Positions 43,398-55,643 of a stretch of DNA of 64,000 nt are shown one piece after another. A model generated the notes under the pieces. That model did no database searches. It was not told the DNA's origin and worked only from the letters and a program-made list of their open reading frames with translations. The translations under genes were made by a program, and so were the position numbers. How positions within the stretch are numbered: the first letter of the stretch is position 1; each line of letters opens with the position of its first letter. Source of the stretch: Fomitopsis serialis (Eukaryota; Basidiomycota; Agaricomycetes; Polyporales; Fomitopsidaceae); the NCBI RefSeq assembly GCF_022376445.1, contig NW_025955020.1, positions 124,001 to 188,000 of the forward strand. Reading direction: 5' to 3'.

Positions 43398-45832
43398 ATG
43401 GCCCGCGCAACTCGCTCAGCAGGTCAACCGGACAAGGACAAGGCCAGGACACCGCCCCTGCGCCGCGCAAGGGCGGCTCCAAAAAGCGCAAGCGCATCTC
43501 GAACGCCGACACTGGCGAACAACCTGCTACCAAGCAACAACGCACTTCGGAGAGTCAGGAGCCACCGGAGATTCCGTCAGAGCAACCAGATACCGACACA
43601 CCAACCGACGCACTGGGGAGCGGTGATGTTCCATTGACTCTGCAGACGCGGAAAAGATACTGCTCGTACTAGAATCGTGCGCCCCACATACTTTCGATCC
43701 GATTCAAACCACTGAATTTCGTGCTTTCATAGAATCGACACCCAAGGTCTGCTCGACCGTGTGTTTCCGCTGCCAACTGAGTCCGCGGAACCATCGTCAG
43801 GCGAATCCACATCCACTCCGACTCCCTCTACGTCTACGCAGACATTCTCGTTCCGCACGCTACTCAAAGACTCCCCTCAATATCCCCTACGCGTTCTCCG
43901 GGTACGTTCTCTACGTGTATTACTGTGTTCGGCGATACAGCGTGTTGATACGTCATATGTCAGTCTGCGGTCCAACACCTGTTCCCAATCTCTTCACATC
44001 CACGATCTCGCCCTTCAGAGCCTGCCGCACAGCAGCTGCGCTTCTGCAACCTCGCCCTTGCCCTCCTCGACCAGGCCTCCTTTCACTCAGTACCTTCGCC
44101 TCTCGAAGCGCAGAGTATCTTCCCGACGCTCTTCCAACCTCCCTCCACTGATGAAGAAGCCGCCGAAGAAGCGAAGCCAGCTCCTTCACCACCCCAGCAA
44201 CCCGAAGACGAAAGTATGCACTCGTACAGCACCTTCCCACAGGCGACTGGTGGACGTCGCTCAACTCTGACTTTACGCCCCCTCCGACGGCAAGGCGCTG
44301 ACAGATCTGCCCACTGGCCATGCGGAACTCGCCGCTATCCTTCCGTCGGCGTCAACCTCCTCGTCCATTATGGCGAAAACACTGGCGGACTATGTCAGGC
44401 CGAGAACCACCGCCGCCACGCTCCAGATGCCGGGGCTGCGACACGTCAGCTGCGGCAAATTCCTTGACTATGGGCCCTACGCGAGTTTTGCTCCGACCTT
44501 CGACCAGGATGGGACGGAGGTCGGTAGGTATGCCCTTGGTGAAGTTATCTGGAGACAGCGCCAGGAGGCCAGTCTCCGGGAAAGACGAGGGGCAAGCGGA
44601 AAGCTATGGAGTCCTTGCAAGCAGCGGATGGCGATGAAGTGGTGCTGGTGGGCGAGGAGCCGCATAACGCCGGGGTGTCGGAGCCGGAGAAAGAGACGAG
44701 AACGCGGAGGAGCTGGATAAGGCTCTGCAGAGCCTGGTACCGGCTGAGGAAGTAGCGAGGATCAAGGCTGCGCTCGGGAGTTTGGAGATGGAACAAGCCG
44801 TGCAGGAGTTACTTGACAAGAACGCGAGAGCGTTGCTTAGGCTACAACGACTGCAGCGATTGCGACTCGGAGCGGAGGGTGGCGGTTCGAGCAAGGTAGA
44901 GGAGGAGTCCGAGGAGTGGGACACAGGTATGCACAGCTCAACTACCTGTATTGCGTTCAATCTGCTAATGGAGGGCTTCGGTCATAGCCCAGGCCATCTT
45001 GGACTCGTTAACGTTGCTGGCCTCCTTGAGACCACGGACATTGCCGATCAAGCCTCGAACCCTCCACTCGTTCCACCTGCATCTGTGCTGCGCACCTTAC
45101 AACGCAGCCTGCCGCTCGAGGGCACAGAGGGTTGGGGTGGAACGTTGCCCCCCGCTCGCGCTACTGCGTTAGGGATGACACGACTGTACACGTCAAACCC
45201 GGCGGCGAAGCGGCCACAGTTCCAACTACCACTCCCACTACAGTCATTCCTGTGACTCCAGCTAAGCCCGCTGCTACCTCTACGGCTCCTTACACGCCGT
45301 ATAGCTACAACTATCAAACGCCTCAATACCGAGGGTCTTATCAATACACTCCTGGGCAGGGTGGATCTTACTATCCGAACACACCAGCACCAATACGAGC
45401 AGTTACTACCCCAACTCGCAGTACAACACCAGGGCCAGTACTCTTACCCGTCGTACTACCAGTACCAACAGAAGCTTCAACACAGGCGCAAGCTACCGCT
45501 TCCGGAGGTGCGACCCAGGACGGGTGACGCCCCAGCCTAGCGTCACGCCGACAACGATGCCGACGAACTACGCGAGTTTCTTTGCGTCGTCTACCCAGGC
45601 ACAGCAACCCCAGCGCGCCGTCGCCAACACAGTCACCGGACCAGCTGCAAAACCGTACCAACCGGGAACGTGGACCGGCGCACAAGGTGGTTCAGGTTTC
45701 ATCGCTCCGCTCCCTGCCCATCTTCGCAGCGCGGCAGCCGGCGCAGGGGCAAGTCAGCCTGCGACTCCTGGTGCGTCCACACCGTACCCATACTATGGCA
45801 ATTACCAGTCCACGACGTCTGCGGCTCGATGA
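43398..45832 (+). CDS. Unrecognised basidiomycete protein, possibly nuclear, frame broken in several places
   Basis: A chain of open segments reads as one gene: MARATRSAGQPDKDKA, a basic patch GGSKKRKRI resembling a nuclear localisation signal, DAEKILLVLESCAPHTFDPI, GLLDRVFPLPTESAEPSS, an acidic linker (EEAAEEAKPAP), MAKTLADYVRPRTTAATLQM, SCGKFLDYGPYASFAPTFDQ, VGRYALGEVIWRQ, a Glu/Leu-rich segment likely to be a coiled coil (about 44730-44930), a Tyr/Pro/Gln-rich low-complexity region, and a C-terminus with PTNYASFFASSTQAQQPQ and PLPAHLRSA before TGA at 45832. Changes of frame occur near 43450, 43635 and 44600. The layout suggests a chromatin or transcription-associated factor, but this is inference only. 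The exact exons are unresolved. Confidence 0.5.
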
Positions 45833-46804
45833 TCGCATTTTCTTTGTTTGCAAAATTTTGATATGGTACGTTAGTAATGGCAGCTATGGACCTCGGGCCC
45901 AATAATCCTGGAGCTATCATTGTCGAATGATGAGGGTGTTGCACGTGTAAAATGCATTGGAATCGGTCAATGTCGTGCTAGCGTAGACGGGGCATTGTAA
46001 CCCAATACATTGTACAAGTATCTCCGCAGCGGAGGGGATCCGCGTAACGAATCGCAGCATCAAGATTTGCAAATACAGATGTTTGATGCCGTCTAGACTC
46101 TACGAACTCAGAAGGAGGAGCAAGAGAGTTGACAACCCAGCATCAAGACGTCGCGCCTCGATCTCACGCGTCAAACCACCCCCTCATCTCCTCGAGCACC
46201 CATGGGGGTACCCTGGTTGAAGGGGAAAGTGTCCGGTCGCAAACCTCGACCACCCATAGGTTGGAAGTAGAGACCAGCGAGGCAGGACAAGAGAGCGCGT
46301 TGGGAAAAGCCTTCGGAGTGGAGTGCTTTTTTATGCCAGCCATTCGGCATCTGCCGAGAGCTAGGTGGTTAAATAACGCCACAGTTTGAATGTCCTTAAC
46401 ATAGAACGAGATCTCGAGACATATGCGAACACATACCGTGGTAACGATTGGCAACGCAGAGGGAATACTAGGCTTTCATGTGTTGGCTATTGATACAGTG
46501 GTAAGTACTTACTTGCCACGACGCGACTGTAGTGGCTGAATAAGCGCTCAAACGCCACATGTCGTGAGGAGGAGGAGGAGAAGGGAAAAGAGAAATCACC
46601 TAAAGCCCTTGTCGATGTTGGTCAATCTGTCACGTATCTCCACGGCGGCACTAGCTTGGAGGACCGGTCACATATATAATCTGCCTCTGTCAGACATTTG
46701 AATTCTGCAGCTCAAGTCGACCACCCGCAACATATCAAGAGAAACAACTACGGTACAAGTACAACAATAGGCGATCAGGGTGACAGTCAACATGGACTTG
46801 ACAT
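45833..46804. other. Intergenic, nothing recognised
   Basis: No coding signal. A TATATAAT string lies near 46673-46680. Both flanking genes end here (convergent). Confidence 0.5.
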
Positions 46805-49111
46805 TCAATTGGGGAAGTATTTCGGCGGTATAACGCTGTCCGGGGTGAACTTCCTGCCCCTTATGTCCTTCTTCATCTTCCGTTCGAACTGCAAGTCCTT
46901 CTCTATCAGCTGACGCATGACTCTTCCACGTCCCGCATCCTTAGTATCAAAGGAGTATTCCCAGATCTTCCTCGCCTCCGGTACGTCTTGTCGGAGCTGT
47001 TCCATGATGCGGAGGGCAACCCTGAATCGGGTTCCTACACACATTTTCAGTCCGTGTAACGCAAGATGTAGATACCCTTGGGTAGAAACATTTGCGTTCA
47101 GACAGCAGATCACGTATGACCAGTATTGATAGAGACATACAGATGTGTTGTTCATCATCCCGAGGGAATAGCATGGCCGCCTGATACCAAGCCCCCTGCG
47201 ACTCGGAGAAATGATTGAGCGCCGCGGCGGAATTGTTCTCCATGTTCCGACATGCCATGTTTTCGTGGTAGAAGCCGACATCGCTAGAGCATATAGAGAG
47301 CGTGAAGATGAGGTGCTGCAGAAATGGCGTAGGCAGCCTACTTACGCCAATGCGTAGGCCTTGGGATAGACGCCGAACGCCGACAGGAAACCACGGACAT
47401 CCCCGTAGTCCTGGTGTCCCCCTGGAAATGCTGCTTGTCCGATCTCTGGCATCTCGCGAATGATGCTCTGCGCCTCTTCATACAGGGCTTCCAAAGGGGC
47501 TATCGGGCTCTGAGGGGTTAAGTCTGTGATTTTGCAACTTGAAGCCTAGATAAGATTATATATCAGTCGACTGGGTAACTTGAAGTATGGTGGTGGATGG
47601 CATGCACGTACAACCCTCAATGCTTCTAGTCTCAGCCTACGAAGACCCCTCATCCAATGTAACTCGAAGATCTCGCCTTTGTCTTCGCGAGGGACATCTT
47701 TCCACGGGCCCGTCCGTCCCCATTCAAGCAATTCCAGCGCCGCGTTATAGTGAGTAAGGCTTCTTGTGGGCCTTTCTGGGTGTGCATAGCGAAATACCCT
47801 CGCATGATCCTTACGCTAAAACAAAAAGGGTGAACCGCCAGCAGATCCCGGCAGCCACACAGCATACTTACCGGATAGTGGTATCAATCGAACGGCGAAC
47901 TGAATCCCAGCCTCCCTGCTGTTGGCGTATCAATGCTTCTCTTTTGACTTGTTGCGCCGGGACGTCGTCACTCCATGCGCCAGTGACCCTCTCTTCCATT
48001 GCCACTTTTTGACACCCGCCTTTAAGTTACGCTGATCGCAATCCTTCGAATGCCATACCTTGTAGAGGCCACTTGTCCGCCAACTGTGGCGTGCGGATGT
48101 TGAATACACGATCATCGACGAGTATGGCGTTCGTGAGACAGGCCACGACCTACAGCACATCACTATAAACACTGAGGAAGGGCACTGTGAAACCCACGTC
48201 TTGGCAGACAAAAACTCCTATTCCGCGGATTGTTGGCTGCTGCCTGAATTGGGTCAAAGTAAAGATGCCCCTGTCCCAGAACTGGCGAAGAGTCCGCAAA
48301 TATGAAGTAACCTGCGTAATGGTCAGCGTGGCACACGTACCTCAGAAGCCCGCAGCAGAACCCAGGCCTTTGCAACAAAGTTAGCACGGCATGTATGAAA
48401 CAGATCTCTGGTCACTCACGCTACTGCTTGCGCTCTCGGGCAAACGAGCCTGGAGCTCATCTTTCATCGCTTTGGCACGATCCGGAGGCCAATTGCTTCT
48501 CATCTCCCTGGTCTCCGCAGAGACTTTCGCTGCATGGTCCTGCGCGGTCTTCATTGCGACCTCCCACTGCTCCTTCTGCTTCAATATCGCGGCAGTGAGA
48601 TCTTGCTTCCGAGTCGGCATGGAAGCTATTGCTTTCTTGTAATACTCGGCACTCTTCTCATATTCTCGCAAACCCTGTCCATGATGGGGACATGATGAGA
48701 GGAGAGAGAGCCACAAAAGCGGAAGCGCACTTTGCATGCCGCAGCGAGACGACCCCAACCCTTCGCATACGTCGGGTCTAATTCTGTAGCCTACATTCAG
48801 AGTCACGATGACCCGAGTCAGTGCGATCCGTTTGGCATCGGCAGAGACAGGGCAGAGCTGAACCTTCTGCGCATCAGATTTTGCCTCCGGGAACCTGTAC
48901 AGACATTACTCGGGCGTGCATACAGCATATACACAGTGACTTACATTTCCAAGTGGATCAAGGCCGCCGCGCGATTGGCATATAGGATCGCATTCTGATC
49001 ATCGTGCGAGATGGCCTGCCCATACTTGAGCCACGCAGAATAGTATTCGCCACTTGCGAACAGTGAATTGCCTTCATCTTTTAGCTGAAGCGCAGGCGCG
49101 GAATCAGCCAT
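46805..49111 (-). CDS. TPR protein, paralogue A
   Basis: Multi-exon minus-strand gene. Start at 49111: MADSAPALQLKDEGNSLFAS, GEYYSAWLKYGQAISHDDQN, AILYANRAAALIHLEM, a TPR pair of the Sti1/Hop type. After introns follow a segment matching the AVELDPxYAKGWGRLAAAC repeat of B and C, then LREYEKSAEYYKKAIASMPT and a Glu/Lys-rich helix. The C-terminal exon has FRVALRIMEQLRQDVPEARK and ends KFTPDSVIPPKYFPN. Such N-terminal TPR modules bind C-terminal EEVD-type peptides of chaperones in known families; whether this one does is not shown. It is diverged from B and C throughout. Exon borders in the middle (47300-48400) are uncertain. Confidence 0.7.
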
Positions 49112-49794
49112 GGCGATGTGCAGTACAGGCGGCCGCGGTAGAGCAGATGGCTGTATGCAGCTACTCAGGCTAGTGCCTGCGAGCCTGAGGCTATCAAGAC
49201 CGATATCGTCAGTTTGGGCAGAGATACTGAAGCAAATAAATGCAAATACCATAAGGTTCTTCGCTCCCAGGGATGAGCGGAATCACACTCTTGGGGTGAT
49301 TCGGGCCTGGTCGAGAAGTTCTTCAGTAAGTTCACGGTATGCCAGAAGCAGCCTGAGTGACGCATGTGACGATCCCATCGCGACAGTCGTCCATTGATAT
49401 CTGCCGCATTTGTGAGTAGCACATACATGTTATCTATCGTTAAGAGAGCAGAGCGAAGGTTTATGGGCATGCCCTTGCAGTACGAAGCAATAATTTGCAT
49501 TGAAACAGCGCGCTCTATGCCACTTATACAGTTGCCCGATTGGTCTGTGCGCCGCAGAGGCGCCTATATTGCTTCCATCCTCGCTCAAGCGCTCATGAGC
49601 GATCCCACAGCTTATCAGAAACATGGCGTCAGTTCATCAAATCGTATTGCAGCGTGTGATCAGGAATGTATGTTTTGCAACACGGTCACTAGTAAATTGT
49701 GCACAAGTATCAGCCTCGATGCACGACGACCACTGATACGACCTGGACTCACCGAGACTACAACTCAAATCGCAACACTTCGGGGCCACAGCGT
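49112..49794. other. Intergenic between TPR paralogues A and B
   Basis: Promoter region of A and downstream region of B. No gene or clear repeat seen. Confidence 0.45.
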
Positions 49795-52038
49795 TCACGA
49801 GGACATTGCATAGTCTGGAACTTGAAGCATATCATCCTCCAAGGTGATTTTGCCGTCCGCCAGATCCTTCTCTATCTGTCGCTCTAGCTTCAGAACCTCT
49901 TCCAAACCGTTGTCTCCACCTTGTGTCGCGGCCTGCGAGAATTCCCAAACCCTCTTGGTATAGGGCAAAGCCACGCGAATTTGTTCCGTCACACGCAGAA
50001 CAGACTTGAATGGACAGCCGCACATCCGTAGCATGTTGAACGCAACATGTAGGAACCCTTGCATACAGTGCAGATCAGCCACGGTACATGGGATAGGCAG
50101 TGTCAGTGTACAACGTACATACACGCTTCTCTTCGTCCTGTGGAAACAGTGTGGCTGCTTCCTCGTAAGCCCGAGACGCCTCGAGATAGTGCTTCCTCGC
50201 TGCCCCATGCTTGTCTTGCTTTGAGCATCGACTAGCCATCTTCTGATGGTAGAACCCGACCATGCTATACTCGGAACCGAGTCAGCTCGCGATACTGAGG
50301 GAGGTGTACAACAGCTTACGTGAGTGCGTGACCCCTCAAATACATGCCAAAAGCCGATACAAAGCCAGGTCCACGTTCTCTGTCAATAAGCACTACTGCC
50401 TCGGGCTTTGGTATCTCGCGAACCATACTCTGTGCCTCTTCATACAAGGCCTGCAGAGCGGCTTCGGGATGGGGCGGATCTCGACAATCCTGAGGGGCAA
50501 GGCGCGCGTCAGACAATAAAGACATGCGGCACGGATCACTCATGCACGCACAGCTACTAGTGCCTCTAGTCTCAATCCGCGGACAGCCTCACGAAGTAGT
50601 CTTCGAAGATATCTCCTCTGTCTCGCGCTGAAGCATTCCTCCACGACGCCGTCCGTCCCCAATTGAGCAATTCCAACGTTGCGTTGAAGTGCTGGAGGGC
50701 TACTTGCGTATTCATGTTCGTATTGCTGGCGATGAACCCCTGCATAATCCATATACTGGAGCGACGAGAAATGAATGGCAGTCAGAACAGTGTCTCTAAG
50801 TTTGTGTCATACCGGACAGTGACATCAACGGCATTACGAGCGGCCTCCCAGCCTTCTTGCTGTTGCCGCTTCACTGCCTCTGCTTGTATCCTTTCCACAG
50901 AGAAGCTGGGCCATGCGCCTGTTTTCATCGCTTCTAACTTCGCTGTGTGGTGCGCACTGTCAGATCCGACAGCCCCGACATTGAGTGCAACATACCTTGT
51001 TTATTGTACATCTCCAACCATTGCGGTCCTTCTATGCGAAAGATCCGCACATCAGTGAGAATCGCGTCCGTGAGACTGGCCAAAACCTGAACCCTGTCAG
51101 CCAATGCGGATGACATAGAATCGGGGAGGCTCACGCCATCGCACCCGCCCCATTGTAGTCCGGCGGGGGTCATACGCGTCTTCATTTGCGTCATGCCATG
51201 ATTACCTCTGTCCCACAGCTGACGGAACGCTCTGAGCCCAACGACCTTTCTGCGCATCTCACGCTGCGACGTACCTTGACAGCACGCAGAAAACCCAGGC
51301 CTTCGTACCGAGCTGGATCAGCACTCGCACCATAGACTGCAGACATTGCTCACGCTACTGTCAGCATTCTTGGGGTAACCAGCCTGCAATTCGTCTTCCA
51401 TCGCTGCGACACGATCCCACGGCCACTTGCCTTTCATAGAATCGCCGTCGACAAGTATGCCGGTAGCTTTAGCCAATTTGGTGAGCGCATCTTTCTCACC
51501 GGCTTCGCACTGCTCCTTCTGTTTCAATTCTGCGGCGGTGAGATCCCGTTGAGGCAAGGCGGCCAATGCCCTCCTCCAGCATATCGCGCTCTTCTCGTAC
51601 TCTTGTAGCCCTTTCCATACGAGACTATGATCAGAGGAGACACGGTATCAGAGAAACGGAGACGCACATCGCATGCAGCGGCCAAACGTCCCCAGCCTTT
51701 CGCGTACCCCGGATCCAGCTCTACAGCCTGGACAAACAGGCGACTCCAGTCAGTGTGGCTCATTCGTCGGGAGGTGCACTGTGACCTTCTCAGCGTCGAC
51801 TTTGGCTTCATCGAACTGCGCGCACGAGTCAGACACACCATGAACAGTGGTACAGCGGGCGTAGTACTTACTTGCGCAAATGCAACGAGCAAGCCGCGCG
51901 ATTGGCATACAGGATCGCACTTTGGTCGTCATGCTGAAGGGCCTCTGCGTACTTCGCGGACGCAGTGGTATACTCGCCTTGACCAAACAGTGTGTTCCCC
52001 TCGGCTTTCAGTTCTTGCGCTCGTGCAGCATTAGACAT
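49795..52038 (-). CDS. TPR protein, paralogue B
   Basis: Start at 52038 (MSNAARAQELKAEGNTLFGQ). Exon 1 ends ACSLHLRK, then KFDEAKVDAEK, AVELDPGYAKGWGRLAAACD, LQEYEKSAICWRRALAALPQ, TAAELKQKEQCEAGEKDALT and KGKWPWDRVAAMEDELQAGY: three N-terminal TPR units followed by long helices. The second half includes VFRQLWDRG-like FRQLWDRGNHGMTQMKTRMT, AILTDVRIFRIEGPQWLEM, then QAEAVKRQQQEGWEAARNAV, and ends with LKLERQIEKDLADGKITLED, DYAMSS and a stop at 49797-49795. The first 56 residues differ from paralogue C at one position only. No catalytic residues are visible; probably a scaffold or co-chaperone. Introns are 48-60 nt. Confidence 0.75.
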
Positions 52039-52470
52039 TATTGACGTGAACTTGCAGTGCTACAGGTCGAGGTTCAAGCTCAAGTTCAGGGAAATTCGGT
52101 TGAGGATCCGCGTGTGTTCAACGAAAGAGCTGAATGATACGCGAAGCGTGATGATACGGCACGAGGCCGGATAATGCAAGCCATGGTCGGCTACGAACTG
52201 GTTACGTTCAGCGCCGTCGCACTGAGTCACGTAGCGCATCAAGGATTCATTGTCGCAGCTCACAATTGTCCACATACCTCCTTGTACCTCGCCACGACAC
52301 TCCAATCATTACCGTCTGTTGAATCCGAGACGCTGTGCAAGGACAAGGGTGCTCGATTCAGAATACTTGTGCATCGACAGGTTTCGTACTGTTGCCACTG
52401 AGTTGGACGCGTTTGTGGCGCCGCTGTCGCCGTCGGACGCTGGAAGCGCCGGAGATCGCCGATGGCGGGT
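49795..52470. repeat. Left arm of a large inverted repeat (TPR gene B)
   Basis: The reverse complement of this stretch aligns with 61583-64000, covering the TPR coding region, introns and about 430 bp upstream of its start. The right arm runs off the window, so full arm length is unknown. Confidence 0.85.
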
Positions 52471-52583
52471 TCTACAGGAGTTGCCTGATTTGGAATAGTA
52501 GCACGCATTGACTGGATGTATCACGAAGGGTGGCTCTCCTCGACTCCCTTCCCTCCAGCGCTCCGTTCGACGTTGGCTCGCGC

Positions 52584-52589
52584 GATAAG
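52584..52589. promoter_or_regulatory. GATA-factor type site upstream of the ammonium transporter
   Basis: CGATAAG fits the HGATAR site bound by AreA/NIT2-type nitrogen regulators, which control ammonium transporters in other fungi. A single short match; could be chance. Confidence 0.3.
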
Positions 52590-52897
52590 GATTGAGTACA
52601 GCGTCATGGCTTCGGGTGAGCGCGTTCAATTCTCTCAGTTGACCTCGAGGACCGTGGGCTGACTCGGTCCGCCTAAGCTGTGGGCCCGGTCCCCTGAGGC
52701 TGGTGCGGATGCCGGGACAAGGCGGGCAGCACGAAAATCGAGAGCCAGGCTCGAGCACCAAACGCCCGGATTTCGATACACACGCGCGACGATTGGAGAG
52801 TTGGAGCCCGGCGAGGATTGGGACCGCCGTGGGACACCTGGACTCCGCAGATTTTGCCAGCCGCGGTAGCCTGACGTATTTGTCCGTCTGACCTCCT

Positions 52898-52906
52898 TTA
52901 TATACG
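52898..52906 (+). promoter_or_regulatory. TATA box of the ammonium transporter gene
   Basis: TTTATATAC about 50 bp before the ATG at 52955. Confidence 0.5.
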
Positions 52907-52954
52907 TCTCGCCTTCGGACGGGCGCGAGTTCTTTTCCTACCAGCCGTAACGCC

Positions 52955-55107
52955 ATGCCCGCCGTAGTCGACGCTGCCGTTCCCGAGGACGTGCAGGAGA
53001 GCCTCGCGTCCCATTTGGACGGGGCGATCTACTCGGACGTGAGTTATTTCTCGTGGTCTTGCGAATTTGTCGTGTTGATGTGCTCTCGTAGGTGCCTCCA
53101 GCTCGTAAGTACGCGGTGGAGCCATGTCGCTGGCCCACCTTCATTTACTTAGCGGGATCAATCTCAATGGCGAAATTGCAGGTTCGATGGCGGGGACATA
53201 GCGTTCATTGCAGTGGCTGGCATCCTCGTATTCTTCATGGTACCTGGGCTGGGTAGGTGCAAATTTGCAGGTCGCGCGGCTCGCGTAACTATCCTGATCT
53301 TGTGACTTAGCCTTTCTGTATTCGGGGCTGGCCAGGCGGAAGAGTGCTCTCACTCTGGTGTGGGCAGTAGCGGCGAGCAATGCCGTCGTGATCTTCCAGT
53401 GGTGGTTCTGGGGCTACTCGCTAGCGTTCTCGCCGACTGCGACGAACGGTTTCATCGGCAACCTGCGGAGCTTCGCCCTTCGGAAGGTCTTGGACGACCC
53501 CAGTCCCGGCTCGCCGCTCATCCCGGAGCTGCTGTACAGTTTCTACCAGATGGAGTTCGCGTGTGTCACGGTTGGCATCCTCATGGGTGCACTCGTGGAC
53601 CGTGGCCGCGTGATGCCTGCCATGATCTTCACGTTCGTCTGGGTGACTCTCGTGTACTGTCCGCTCGCCTGCTGGGCCTGGAATCCGAATGGCTGGGGAT
53701 ATACTTGGGGTGTTCTCGACTACGCCGGTATGTAACTTGCCGTACGGTTCTCTTCCTATCGGCGCTCATGACTGGACCCTACGCCACGCAGGTGGAGGTC
53801 CCGTCGAGATCGGTAGCGGTGTCTCCGGGATCGCCTACGCGTGGGTGCTCGGCCGGCGGAGCGAGCGCGAGCTGCTCAACTTCCGGCCGCACAATGTCTC
53901 GTTCGTCTATCTCGGCACGGCGATGCTCTGGTTCGGTTGGCTGGGCTTCAACGGCGGCAGCGCGTTCGGCGCGAACCTTCGCGCCATTCTTGCGATTTGG
54001 AACTCGATGCTCGCGGCGGCGATGGCTGGCATTGTCTGGTGCGCGCTGGATTTCCGTCTTGAGCGCAAGTTTACGATGGTCGGCTTTTGCTCTGGGACGA
54101 TTGCGGGTCTGGTCGCTGCTACCCCGGCCTCGGGGTACATTCCGCAGTGGGCTGCCTTTGTGATGGGTATTGTTGTCGGTGCTGTAGCCAACTATGCCAC
54201 GAAGAGTACGTTCTCGTTTCGATCGCGGCGGTGTCCCATCGTGTTCATTTTATCTGGCAGTCAAATTCCTTCTCCGCATCGACGATGCCCTTGGTTCGTA
54301 TTCACTCTGCCTTCATGATGTCGTGCACTGAAAAGATCAATGATAGATCTCTATGCTGAGCATGCCATTGGCGGTGTCGTCGGTCTCATTTTCAACGCTC
54401 TTTTCGCCGACAGCGCGCTCATCGCGCTCGACGGCGTCAACACGTCTGTTCCGGGAGGGTGGATCGAGGGCAACTGGAAGCAGCTCTACATCCAGGTCGC
54501 CTACATCTTCGCAACATGCGGCTACGCCTTCGTCGTGACCGCTCTCATCGCCAAGGCCATCGATGTTATCCCTGGTCTGGCCCTGCGCACGAACCCAGAG
54601 ATGGAGGCGATTGGTATGGATGACGCCCAGGTGCGCTTCCTTGTTCTTCTTCCCCGGCAGCTGATGCATGCGAGTGGTACTCACGCGACTACCCCGTGGC
54701 AGATTGGTGAGTTCGCGACGGACTACATCGAAGTTCGCCGGCACTACTCGGACTGGACGCCGTCGGCCAACGGAAAGGGTTCTGACACGAAGGTGTCTGA
54801 GACGGACTCTCGCACGCCACTCGCTGCGGGCGACCGGCATGGGCGACCGGATCTATCTGCCGAGGGGCCTAAGGAGGGCGGGAGGAGCCATACACCATCG
54901 AGAGAACGGAGTCTGGAGAGGGGTGTGGATGCCCTGCGCTGGGGCCGAAAGAGCTCTGACGAGGGACGGGCGCACTTCACAGCGGGCGACCGACATGGGT
55001 CGACTGAGCTGGCACCCCGGAGTAGGAGTCGAGGAAGGGCTGGCACGAAACCTGACCTCGAACCAATCACCGAGAAGGAGAATGGGGCGCCAGAGAAGCA
55101 TGAATGA
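52955..55107 (+). CDS. Ammonium transporter, Mep1/Mep3-like
   Basis: Plasma-membrane Amt/Mep channel for ammonium uptake, eight exons: 52955-53038, 53092-53104, 53182-53252, 53311-53727, 53792-54205, 54261-54293, 54347-54630 and 54703-55107, about 573 residues. Eleven membrane segments can be followed; signatures are FLYSGLARRKSALTL, ELLYSFYQMEFACVTVGI, DYAGGGPVEIGSGVSG, FGWLGFNGGSAFGAN and LYAEHAIGGVVGL. At the first pore histidine position there is Glu (PVEIGSG), as in yeast Mep1/Mep3; the second (AEHA) is His. The cytosolic tail after IGEFATDYIE is long, charged and carries a repeated (A)GDRHG motif. Exon 2 is only 13 nt, and its junction to exon 3 (FDGGDIAF) needs one additional base. Neighbour of the TPR inverted repeat. 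Confidence 0.93.
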
Positions 55108-55643
55108 ATGGGTGGTGTCACGAATATCACGACGACGAAGGCCTGCACGGATGTTAGATCTTCTTCGAGTCCCTTCGGCGTGCCTGCCGCGTCGAGCACA
55201 GCGTTTGTAAAAGTACTCAACATAACATTGTCTAACATCTGCATACAGTACGCCGTTTTGTATCGTAACCTATGGGTCAGCCTAGATGCCGATACCTGTA
55301 CTAGGCTCCGTCGATTTTTTGCATTAATATTGCTGTCAACTTGCATGGCTCAGACCACTCCTACCCGGGCTGTCGAGTTGTCAGTACTATTAGTACTAGT
55401 AGTGGTAGTACTTGTGCGCTTGTACGTGGCGTCCCACAGCTGACCTCTTGACAGAAAGAGGGGGCGATGTCGACACGCCAGGCGGCTGTTGTGGGCGCAA
55501 CATACGACGTCATCGTGATAAGTACAGGCATGGCCGCGATGAGCGTGACTGGAAAGCTGGCTCGCCCTGCCGCTGCCATGTTCGTCCGCCTTCGTGCTAT
55601 CGCCCACCATCTCGCCCCCTCCTACAGCCTAGCCCACGCAAGA

